DNA of 64,000 nucleotides, taken from the NCBI GenBank assembly GCA_913060475.1, contig CAJXSD010000007.1:52338-116337 (forward strand), written 5' to 3'. The position numbers and the translations under genes are program-made. The DNA comes from an uncultured Paracoccaceae bacterium (GTDB lineage Bacteria; Pseudomonadota; Alphaproteobacteria; Rhodobacterales; Rhodobacteraceae). This document shows, piece after piece, positions 27,063 through 34,044 of this stretch. The notes below the pieces were generated by a model, which ran no database searches, was not told where the DNA came from, and saw nothing but the letters and a program-made list of their open reading frames with translations. Numbering within the stretch: the first letter of the stretch is position 1; every line of letters begins with the position of its first letter.

Positions 27063-27290
27063 TTACCAATGGGGTGGGCGCTGGTCCGCCACATATTCGC
27101 CGCCCTGCGCTTCGCGCTCGGCTTCGCGGGTCATTAACATATCGACACGTTTTTGCAGTTTGGCGATCGTCATCTGTTGCTGCGCGACGATGTCGGACAA
27201 TTCGTCATTGACCTTGGTCACATGCGCCAAGGCGATTTCGCAGGCCTCTAATCGGGTCTCAATACTGTGATCCATTTCAGTTTCCGTCAT
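27063..27290 (-). CDS. slyX: SlyX family protein
   Basis: A 75-residue, mostly helical protein, starting MTETEMDHSIETRLEACEIA. The heptad-rich coiled coil (LAHVTKVNDELSDIVAQQQM, TIAKLQKRVDMLM) and the C-terminal PPHW end are hallmarks of SlyX, a small protein of unknown function found across proteobacteria. The ATG at 27290 is chosen because the upstream part of the frame (to 27389) has no family similarity. Confidence 0.85.
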   Translation of the reverse strand: MTETEMDHSIETRLEACEIALAHVTKVNDELSDIVAQQQMTIAKLQKRVDMLMTREAEREAQGGEYVADQRPPHW

Positions 27291-27428
27291 ACCGCTGCCA
27301 TTCGTTTCCTGCGTTATACTGTGCAGCACAAGAATTACCACCTTTAACGGTTCATGGGGCACAAATTTAACCCAAACGGCGCACTGCATTTTCCATCAGA
27401 AAAGTTGCATTTTTCTGCGAATTGCCGC

Positions 27429-27456
27429 TTTTCATTTGGGAAATTGCGGCTATAGT
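27429..27456 (+). promoter_or_regulatory. Candidate leuA leader promoter
   Basis: TATAGT (27451-27456) is a good -10 element with a weak -35 TTTTCA (27429-27434) 16 nt upstream. The leader-peptide ATG lies only 7 nt past the -10, so the transcript would begin at or next to that ATG, meaning leaderless translation. Confidence 0.4.
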
Positions 27457-27463
27457 CGCACAC

Positions 27464-27550
27464 ATGACTGGATTTACACCGATATCACAGCACCGCGCCG
27501 CATCCTGCGGCCGCTTGGCATTGGGACTGTTACTACTAAGCAGCCTCTGA
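27464..27550 (+). CDS. leuA leader peptide (28 aa, leucine-rich)
   Basis: A short frame upstream of leuA reads MTGFTPISQHRAASCGRL, then ALGLLLLSSL and TGA. Seven of its last eleven residues are leucine, including four in a row, read by CTG, TTA and CTA codons. This is the design of an attenuation leader that measures charged tRNA-Leu. It has no ribosome site of its own but starts about where transcription is predicted to begin. The stop codon sits inside the first strand of the regulatory stem that follows. Confidence 0.75.
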   Translation: MTGFTPISQHRAASCGRLALGLLLLSSL

Positions 27551-27614
27551 GCGTGCCGTGACCCGGTGCGACCGCTCAGAGGGGACAGGCTTCGCACCGA
27601 TCACAGCTTAGTAG
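27533..27614 (+). promoter_or_regulatory. leuA attenuator: mutually exclusive RNA stems
   Basis: Three perfect stems can form. Outer stem: CTACTAAGC (27533-27541) with GCTTAGTAG (27606-27614). Inner stem: CCTCTGAGCG (27544-27553) with CGCTCAGAGG (27573-27582). Competing stem: CGGTGCGA (27564-27571) with TCGCACCG (27592-27599); this uses the loop of the inner stem, so it competes with it or makes a pseudoknot. A ribosome stalled on the Leu codons would cover the 5' strands of the first two and favour the third. No T tract follows, and the outer stem ends just before the leuA ribosome site. Confidence 0.65.
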
Positions 27615-27633
27615 ATCAAGAAAGAGACATCAG

Positions 27634-29202
27634 ATGACAACAACCAACACCAAAGACCGTGTCGTTATTTTTGACACGACCCTGCGCGATGGCGAACAAT
27701 CCCCCGGCGCGACAATGACGCATGACGAAAAATTGGAAATCGCCGAACTGTTGGACGATATGGGCGTCGACATTATCGAGGCCGGTTTTCCAATCGCATC
27801 CGAGGGCGATTTCAAGGCGGTCAGCGAAATCGCCAAGCGCAGCAAAAATTCTGTAATCTGTGGCCTGTCACGCGCAAATTTCGGCGATATTGATCGGTGT
27901 TGGGATGCCGTGAAACACGCCGCACAGCCGCGTATTCACACATTTATCGGAACATCACCGCTGCACCGCGCGATCCCGAATTTGACCCAAGACGAAATGG
28001 CCGAACGTATCCACGATACGGTCAGCCATGCGCGCAACCTGTGTGACAATGTGCAATGGTCGCCCATGGACGCCACGCGCACCGAACATGATTACCTGTG
28101 CCGCGTTGTCGAAATCGCGATCAAGGCAGGGGCGACAACCATCAATATCCCCGACACCGTGGGATACACCGCACCCGTCGAATCCGCCGATCTGATCCGC
28201 ATGTTGATCGACAAGGTTCCCGGCGCAGATGACATCATTTTCGCCACCCATTGTCACAACGATTTGGGCATGGCGACCGCGAATTCATTGGCCGCCGTGG
28301 CCGGTGGGGCGCGTCAAATCGAATGTACCATCAACGGTCTGGGCGAACGCGCCGGCAACACCGCATTAGAAGAGGTCGTGATGGCGTTGAAAGTGCGCGG
28401 CGATATCATGCCCTATTACACAGAAATCGACACGACCAAGATTATGAACATTTCGCGCCGTGTATCGACCGTGTCCGGGTTCCCCGTCCAGTTTAACAAA
28501 GCGATCGTTGGCAAAAACGCCTTTGCCCATGAAAGCGGCATCCACCAAGATGGCATGCTGAAAAACGCGGAAACCTTTGAAATTATGCGCCCCTCTGATG
28601 TGGGTTTGGCCGACACCAATTTGGTGATGGGCAAACATTCCGGTCGCGCGGCGCTGCGGTCTAAATTAGAGGATCTGGGATATAAACTGGCCGATAACCA
28701 GTTAAAGGATGTCTTTGTCCGGTTCAAGGAATTGGCCGACCGCAAGAAAGAGGTCTATGACGAAGATCTGATTGCATTGATGCGCGCCGGCGAAGATGCG
28801 GCCAAGGATCATTTGGTTCTGAAATCCCTGCGCGTTGTGTGCGGAACAGACGGTCCGCAATCCGCGGATATGACCCTGACCATTGGCGGACAAGAGGTCA
28901 GCACAACCGCCACAGGGGACGGCCCCGTTGACGCAACATTCAACGCGGTCAAGGACCTGTATGGCCACACAGCGAAATTGCAGCTGTATCAGGTGCATGC
29001 GGTCACCCAAGGCACCGATGCCCAAGCCACCGTAACCGTCCGCATGGAGGATGACGGAAACATCGCAACCGGCCAATCCGCAGACACAGATACCGTTGTT
29101 GCCAGCGCCAAGGCATATTTGAACGCGTTAAACCGCCTGTATGTCCGTCGCGCCCGCAGTGGCGAGGACAAGCGCGAAGTCAGCTGGCTGGATCAAAACT
29201 GA
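27634..29202 (+). CDS. leuA: 2-isopropylmalate synthase
   Basis: First committed step of leucine biosynthesis: acetyl-CoA plus 2-ketoisovalerate gives 2-isopropylmalate. The 522-residue protein has the catalytic TIM barrel with FDTTLRDGEQSPGATM (metal-binding), the HCHNDLGMA signature and GLGERAGNTALEE, a linker, and a C-terminal LeuA regulatory domain (about 395-510) for leucine feedback. The ATG lies downstream of AAGAAAGAG. Control by a leucine leader and attenuator is suggested directly upstream. Confidence 0.96.
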   Translation: MTTTNTKDRVVIFDTTLRDGEQSPGATMTHDEKLEIAELLDDMGVDIIEAGFPIASEGDFKAVSEIAKRSKNSVICGLSRANFGDIDRCWDAVKHAAQPRIHTFIGTSPLHRAIPNLTQDEMAERIHDTVSHARNLCDNVQWSPMDATRTEHDYLCRVVEIAIKAGATTINIPDTVGYTAPVESADLIRMLIDKVPGADDIIFATHCHNDLGMATANSLAAVAGGARQIECTINGLGERAGNTALEEVVMALKVRGDIMPYYTEIDTTKIMNISRRVSTVSGFPVQFNKAIVGKNAFAHESGIHQDGMLKNAETFEIMRPSDVGLADTNLVMGKHSGRAALRSKLEDLGYKLADNQLKDVFVRFKELADRKKEVYDEDLIALMRAGEDAAKDHLVLKSLRVVCGTDGPQSADMTLTIGGQEVSTTATGDGPVDATFNAVKDLYGHTAKLQLYQVHAVTQGTDAQATVTVRMEDDGNIATGQSADTDTVVASAKAYLNALNRLYVRRARSGEDKREVSWLDQN

Positions 29203-29223
29203 TCATTCATCCATAGAAACACG

Positions 29224-29246
29224 AAAGGGGCCGCAGGGCCCCTTTT
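29224..29246 (+). terminator. Rho-independent terminator of leuA
   Basis: AAAGGGGCC-GCAG-GGCCCCTTTT, with a perfect 6-bp GC stem (27-32/37-42 of line 29201+), lies 22 nt after the leuA stop. Flanking A and T runs let it work on both strands, so it may also end the convergent RNase E/G operon. Confidence 0.85.
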
Positions 29247-29273
29247 GCATATCTGTCGATTTTGACGGTGTGA

Positions 29274-30284
29274 TTAACCGGTAAACCGTGGACGCACGCG
29301 GGCGCGTTGCAATTCGATTAACCCCATCTGGGTAAAGCCCACAAAATTGGTTTCCACGATATCGCGACGCAGGGCTGCCTTGATCGCGCTTTCCAATATT
29401 TTGCGGTCCTTTTTCGGGATTGGCGCGGGATCGATGACAATCTGCCCGCCCAATCCACGCATCCGCAGTTGCCGGCCCAAATCACGCGCCATGGCGATAT
29501 TTGCCTTTAACGCAGCGGCGGGGGATGTATCGGCACCGGTGTTGACATCAATCGCAACGCAGGCGCGGGTGGGTTCGATGAAATAATGCCCTTCGGCCAT
29601 GGCGACCCGCGGCTCGGCCAAGGCTTCGATCTGGTCCAGAATATCGTGGGTTTCGAAACACTCATCAGACTGCACCACATCCGCCGGATCGGTCCATTCA
29701 CGCCAGGCGTAATCATGTGGACCATCTGCGGATAGCAACAATTCTGGTGCGCCCTCTTGATCTGCCAAAACCTGATTGGCCAGATCCAGCATGGTCATCG
29801 CATCATCCAAAATCGCACCATCATCGCCATCCGCACAAGAGGATCGCATGATCATACCATGGGCAATATCCCCAATGCCTTCGCGGATAATGCCAATGAT
29901 TTCATCGCGGCGATCGTCGTCTTTGATCGACCGTGATACATTCAAACCGGGGGCATTTGGGGTAACAATGACATACCGGCTTTTGAATAAAATGCGGTCG
30001 GTGACGGGGGTTGCTTTGCCGTCCTCGGCCATGCCTGTGACCTGAACCAACAGGGTTTGACCGGGTGATAACCCTTTGACTTGGCGCAGAAATCCGTTGC
30101 CATCGGGGGTTTTGACGAAAACACCGCCCTGCCCCTTGATCGGGCGATCAACAACCGCACGATAAATGGATCCAACACCAGGGCCATCATGGTCAATGAC
30201 CAAATCCTGCATTTTGCCATTTTCGATCAATGCGGCGGCCTCGCGGCCGTGGTATTGACCCAATAAAATCTGACGACCCTTCAT
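29274..30284 (-). CDS. Short ribonuclease E/G family protein
   Basis: A 336-residue endoribonuclease-like protein. It keeps an S1-like N-terminal part ([39 protein letters not shown]) and the DNase-I-like catalytic core with both metal aspartates ([23 protein letters not shown]), ending [19 protein letters not shown]. It stops exactly where RNase E and G have their zinc-link CxxC motif, so it lacks the usual tetramerisation elements; full-length RNase G is about 490 residues. It overlaps maf by 4 nt. Similar short forms accompany infA-maf in related bacteria, from memory. Whether it cuts RNA is unproven. Confidence 0.85.
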   Translation of the reverse strand: MKGRQILLGQYHGREAAALIENGKMQDLVIDHDGPGVGSIYRAVVDRPIKGQGGVFVKTPDGNGFLRQVKGLSPGQTLLVQVTGMAEDGKATPVTDRILFKSRYVIVTPNAPGLNVSRSIKDDDRRDEIIGIIREGIGDIAHGMIMRSSCADGDDGAILDDAMTMLDLANQVLADQEGAPELLLSADGPHDYAWREWTDPADVVQSDECFETHDILDQIEALAEPRVAMAEGHYFIEPTRACVAIDVNTGADTSPAAALKANIAMARDLGRQLRMRGLGGQIVIDPAPIPKKDRKILESAIKAALRRDIVETNFVGFTQMGLIELQRARVRPRFTG

Positions 30285-30859
30285 GATAGATCCTTGAACA
30301 ATTCAAATCCTGCGGCGCGCAACAGACCAGCGGTTTCGGCAACAGGCAGGCCCATGATCGCACTATATGACCCGCTGATCCATGGAATATAGGCCGCAAA
30401 CGGCCCCTGAATGCCATAGCCGCCCGCCTTGCCCTGCCAATCATTGGTGGCCAAAACGGCGTTTATTTCGGCGCCTGACAGGGGTTTGACCTTGACGTGG
30501 CTGACAACATCGCGCTGCCATATGCGATCACCCGCACGCACGGCAACGGCCGTAATCACACGGTGGCGCCGCCCCGACAGCAGGCGCAAAAACGCCGCCG
30601 CCTGGTCCGCATCATCAGGTTTGCCCATAATGCGCCGCCCAAGGGCCACGGTGGTATCCCCACACAATCCAACATCCCCGTCATCCAACGCCAAAGCGTT
30701 GATTTTGTCGCGGGTCACGCGGTTACAATAATCACGGGGGGTTTCACCGCGGCGCGGTGTTTCGTCCACATCTGGCGGACGCACGTCATCCACGCGCACG
30801 CCCAGCTGCGCCAGCAATTCTTTGCGGCGGGGACTGCCTGATCCTAAAACCAGCTTCAC
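30281..30859 (-). CDS. maf: Maf-family nucleoside triphosphate pyrophosphatase
   Basis: A 192-residue enzyme that hydrolyses non-canonical or surplus nucleotides (dTTP/UTP or m7GTP type) to the monophosphate. Signatures are [18 protein letters not shown] at the N-terminus, [32 protein letters not shown] and the catalytic region [21 protein letters not shown]. The start codon is GTG and overlaps the infA stop by one base, indicating translational coupling. Which Maf subtype it is cannot be set with confidence. Confidence 0.92.
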   Translation of the reverse strand: MKLVLGSGSPRRKELLAQLGVRVDDVRPPDVDETPRRGETPRDYCNRVTRDKINALALDDGDVGLCGDTTVALGRRIMGKPDDADQAAAFLRLLSGRRHRVITAVAVRAGDRIWQRDVVSHVKVKPLSGAEINAVLATNDWQGKAGGYGIQGPFAAYIPWISGSYSAIMGLPVAETAGLLRAAGFELFKDLS

Positions 30860-31077
30860 TATTTGAAACGATAGTTGATCCGACCTTTGGTCAGGTCATA
30901 GGGTGTCATTTCAACTTGCACTTTGTCGCCGGCCAGAACGCGGATGCGGTTCTTGCGCATTTTGCCTGCCGTATGTGCGATGATCTCATGGCCGTTCTCA
31001 AGCTCGACCCGAAACGTCGCATTAGGCAGGAGTTCCTTTACGACACCGGGAAATTCGAGCAATTCTTCCTTGGCCAT
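30859..31077 (-). CDS. infA: Translation initiation factor IF-1
   Basis: A 72-residue S1/OB-fold protein that occupies the ribosomal A site during initiation. Sequence [60 protein letters not shown] and INYRFK is the canonical IF-1. A strong ribosome site AAAGGAGAAACC precedes the ATG at 31077. An upstream in-frame Met at 31098 is discarded because it would overlap that ribosome site. First gene of an infA-maf-RNase E/G operon. Confidence 0.97.
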   Translation of the reverse strand: MAKEELLEFPGVVKELLPNATFRVELENGHEIIAHTAGKMRKNRIRVLAGDKVQVEMTPYDLTKGRINYRFK

Positions 31078-31114
31078 GGTTTCTCCTTTACTAAACACTA
31101 TCCCAATCGCGGGA

Positions 31115-31143
31115 TGTCTAGGCCTATGTACCTAAATGGACAA
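31115..31143 (-). promoter_or_regulatory. Candidate promoter of infA
   Basis: On the minus strand TTGTCC (31138-31143) and TAGACA (31115-31120) are separated by 17 nt, about 38 nt before the infA start codon. Each element matches the sigma-70 consensus at four of six positions. Confidence 0.35.
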
Positions 31144-31159
31144 AAATTCAAGTCCCCAT

Positions 31160-32035
31160 TTACCCAAGCGGGGAAACTGTTACCTGGTCGCACCTTGGGA
31201 ATTGGTCATCCCAATGGGTCCGGTTCAACACCACACCATCGCGCCTCACATGGGCGATCTGGTCCAAATTCACATCAGCATAGACCCATCCGGCCCGTCC
31301 CATCTGGCCCAGCGCCAAAATGCCCGTTGGCGGAAAACCGGTGTCGGGGGGGCAAAACACACCGCCTGCGCCGGTTGCTTCGTCCACGCCATAAAACCGG
31401 GGGTCATCGGACAACAGCGACGCCATCACGCTAACGCATTGATTTTCCAGCGCACGGGCCATGGCACCAATGCGCACGCGCCAGTATCCCGATGCGGCCT
31501 CGGTGCAGGATGGCACCAACAGGATATCCACATCGGCCAAGGCCCGCCCCAGCATGGGAAATTCGCTGTCATAGCAAATCAAAACACCAATGCGCCCCAG
31601 ATGGGTATCGAAAATCTGCAACGGCCCGCCCGAACTGACAAACCAATCCTCGCGTTCAAAGCGGGTCATAATCTGTTTGTCCTGATGCCCCGCACCCTGA
31701 TTGGGCGTGATCAAGGCACAGCGATTGACCATATCCCCGCCCATGCGTGCCGGACCGGACCCCATCAGAACCGTTATGTTATGCCGTGTCGCACAGGTTT
31801 GATGAATGTCCTGCACCTGATCAAAATGATCGGCAATAAACCCTAGGGATGCCGCGCGGTCTGCGGCCACATCCGCGCCCGCAATCGCGCTGACTTCATT
31901 CATGGCATATTCGGGAAACACACATAAATCTGCGCCATTTTCTGCGGCCGTTGCCACCCAAGTGTCGATTTTTTCGCGATAACTGTCCCAGTTATCATGC
32001 CAACTGACGGGATAGGCAGAGGTTGCGATTTTCAT
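31160..32035 (-). CDS. Carbon-nitrogen hydrolase (nitrilase superfamily)
   Basis: A 291-residue amidase-like protein with the superfamily's catalytic triad: Glu in CVFPEYAMNE, Lys in GAGHQDKQIMTRFE and Cys in VLICYDSEFPML. Members hydrolyse amides, nitriles or carbamoyl compounds; the sequence does not reveal the substrate. The gene stands alone on the minus strand, upstream of infA in the same direction but separated by about 80 nt containing a candidate infA promoter. Confidence 0.88.
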   Translation of the reverse strand: MKIATSAYPVSWHDNWDSYREKIDTWVATAAENGADLCVFPEYAMNEVSAIAGADVAADRAASLGFIADHFDQVQDIHQTCATRHNITVLMGSGPARMGGDMVNRCALITPNQGAGHQDKQIMTRFEREDWFVSSGGPLQIFDTHLGRIGVLICYDSEFPMLGRALADVDILLVPSCTEAASGYWRVRIGAMARALENQCVSVMASLLSDDPRFYGVDEATGAGGVFCPPDTGFPPTGILALGQMGRAGWVYADVNLDQIAHVRRDGVVLNRTHWDDQFPRCDQVTVSPLG

Positions 32036-32114
32036 GTAGATATCCTGTGCGCGATCAAGGGTTGATGCGGCAACTATGGAACAGACTGCCCCAATTTGTA
32101 CAGACGTGGTGCGG

Positions 32115-32513
32115 TTAATTCAGGTTTTTTCGTTTCGGCGCGGATAATATCATCGGCGACGTTGATCCTGATGTGGCAAACATATCCATGTCGTCGGACA
32201 CCTCGGCCGAGACGATCAGACATTTGCTGATATGGGCTTCTTTTTGCAGACGGGCATGCAGGGAAATGGTGACATCCAGACCACCCAATTCATCTGCAAA
32301 CAGATAGGCCAGCAAAGGCGGCTGTTGGGCGGCATCCATCAAATCACGCGCCTGCTGATACGATGCCGCCTGCGCAACCCCGATATCCAGAAAGCTGAGG
32401 CCCCGTTTCAGGGACTGCCAGCTGCCATCGTCACCCCCCATGACCAGGATCCAAGACCCCGATACATGAGAGGTGCCGTGTTGCAGCAATTTGATCAAAT
32501 GATCGATAGACAC
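32115..32513 (-). CDS. Hypothetical protein, weakly receiver-like
   Basis: A 132-residue protein I do not recognise. It begins MSIDHLIKLLQHGTSHVSG, then has alternating hydrophobic strands and helices (SWILVMGGDDGSWQSLKRG, GVAQAASYQQARDLMDAA, PPLLAYLFADELGGLD, SKCLIVSAEVSDDM) reminiscent of a CheY-type alpha/beta fold, but without the phospho-acceptor Asp and Lys pattern. The C-terminus is basic (SAPKRKNLN). No signal peptide or membrane helix. It is flanked by short gene-free stretches and is probably its own transcript. Confidence 0.65.
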   Translation of the reverse strand: MSIDHLIKLLQHGTSHVSGSWILVMGGDDGSWQSLKRGLSFLDIGVAQAASYQQARDLMDAAQQPPLLAYLFADELGGLDVTISLHARLQKEAHISKCLIVSAEVSDDMDMFATSGSTSPMILSAPKRKNLN

Positions 32514-32669
32514 ACCAAAAAACTCGTTACCATACTACACACCCAAGTGTGCCACAGGCGTACCCCCGAAAACAGATACGCATAAGAATACTAACGGGAA
32601 TTTCGTATCAAAATTGTAAATCAATCAGCGCCGCATCCGTCCCTCGGGATGATTGCCCTGACTTTGGGA

Positions 32670-33362
32670 TCAGTCCGTTTTTTGATCAATTAAGTCCATC
32701 ACGCTGGGTCCGATATAGTCCACGATTTTGCGAACGCCATCGCGATTGGGGTGAATGCCATCACCCTGCATAAAGCTTTGGATTGCCTGCAGGTTTTCAT
32801 CACCCTCTAGCAGGGCATCGAAAAAACTGGGCACATAAAGCGCGGAAAATTCCTGCGCCAAATCGGGATAAATCGCGTCAAACTCGGCCTTGTAATCGGG
32901 ACCAAAATTGCTCGGCGCGTACATCCCGACGATCAATGCGGGCAGGCCGCGATCGCGCAAAATGGATAAAATGCCGTGCAAATTGTCCCGCGACATCGCA
33001 GGCGGCAGGCCGCGCAGCACATCATTTCCGCCCAAGGCCACGATGACGCCATCAACGTCATTCATCAACAGCCATTCGACACGGTCCAACCCGCCTGCGG
33101 TGGTATCGCCCGATACGCCACCATTTAACACCTTCACATCGCGCCCATTCTCGGCCAGCCAGTTTTGCAATTGTGGCACCAGACCTTCGTGATCGGGCAG
33201 GCCATATCCTTGGGTCAAACTGTCCCCCAGCGCCAAAATAGTGGCCGTGGGTTGTGCCCATGACACAGACGCGCCTAAAAATAGTAGGCACAAAACCTTG
33301 CTCAGACGGGCAAAGGCCCCATATGTGACCTGTCGCAACACTAACAAAGCTCTCTGAAACAT
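32670..33362 (-). CDS. Exported GDSL-type arylesterase / lysophospholipase (TesA-like)
   Basis: A periplasmic SGNH hydrolase of about 230 residues. It starts MFQRALLVLRQVTYGAF with a signal peptide ending ASVSWAQ. The catalytic blocks are ILALGDSLTQGYGLP (nucleophile Ser), LNGGVSGDTTAGG (Gly), VALGGNDVLRGLPP (Asn) and GDGIHPNRDGVRKI (Asp-x-x-His). The start at 33362 has a strong AGAGGAGA ribosome site; the longer frame upstream is in the divergent ABC gene. The CATG at 33360-33363 holds both divergent start codons. Confidence 0.9.
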   Translation of the reverse strand: MFQRALLVLRQVTYGAFARLSKVLCLLFLGASVSWAQPTATILALGDSLTQGYGLPDHEGLVPQLQNWLAENGRDVKVLNGGVSGDTTAGGLDRVEWLLMNDVDGVIVALGGNDVLRGLPPAMSRDNLHGILSILRDRGLPALIVGMYAPSNFGPDYKAEFDAIYPDLAQEFSALYVPSFFDALLEGDENLQAIQSFMQGDGIHPNRDGVRKIVDYIGPSVMDLIDQKTD

Positions 33363-34044
33363 GGCATCTCCTCTTATCTCTCTTACAGATGTGTCCTTAT
33401 CTTTGCAAAGCAATGCCGGACCCGTCGAAATTTTGCAAAATATCAGCCTGTCGATCAACACCGGCGAAAGCGTGGGGTTAATCGGGCCATCCGGGTCGGG
33501 GAAATCATCTCTGTTGATGTTGATGGGCGGATTGGAACGCGCAACCGGTGGCACATTGACCATCGATGGCGCCAACCTAAACCGGATGAGCGAAGATCAA
33601 CTGGCCCGTTTCAGACGCGACACCATGGGGATTGTGTTTCAATCGTTTCACCTGATCCCGACTATGACCGCCATAGAAAACGTGGCCACGCCGCTGGAAC
33701 TGGCGGGCCATCGTGATGCGTTTGATCGGGCGCGCGATGCCTTGGATCAGGTGGGGCTGTCCCATCGTGGCGGCCATTATCCCGCGCAAATGTCGGGGGG
33801 CGAACAACAACGCGTGGCCTTGGCACGCGCGATTGTGGGGCGGCCCAAATTGTTGCTGGCGGATGAACCCACCGGCAACCTAGATGGGAAAAATGGGGCG
33901 GCCGTGATGGATTTGATGTTTGATTTGCAGGCAAAATTTGGCGTCACCATGGTTTTGGTCACCCATGATCCCGCGCTGGCCGACCGTTGTGACCGTACAA
34001 TCCGCCTGTCTGACGGCACCCTGATGCAAGAGGATGCAGCATGA
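33361..34044 (+). CDS. ABC transporter ATP-binding protein (YbbA-like)
   Basis: A 227-residue ATPase of the MacB/LolD/YbbA class: Walker A GPSGSGKS (residues 42-49), signature MSGGEQQRVALARAI, Walker B LLLADEPTGNLD and the H-loop LVTHDPAL. It overlaps the permease gene by 4 nt, so the two make one exporter or lipoprotein/lipid-handling unit. Its divergent neighbour is a TesA-like esterase, the same pairing as ybbA/tesA in enterobacteria. No clear ribosome site is visible before the ATG. Confidence 0.92.
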   Translation: MASPLISLTDVSLSLQSNAGPVEILQNISLSINTGESVGLIGPSGSGKSSLLMLMGGLERATGGTLTIDGANLNRMSEDQLARFRRDTMGIVFQSFHLIPTMTAIENVATPLELAGHRDAFDRARDALDQVGLSHRGGHYPAQMSGGEQQRVALARAIVGRPKLLLADEPTGNLDGKNGAAVMDLMFDLQAKFGVTMVLVTHDPALADRCDRTIRLSDGTLMQEDAA

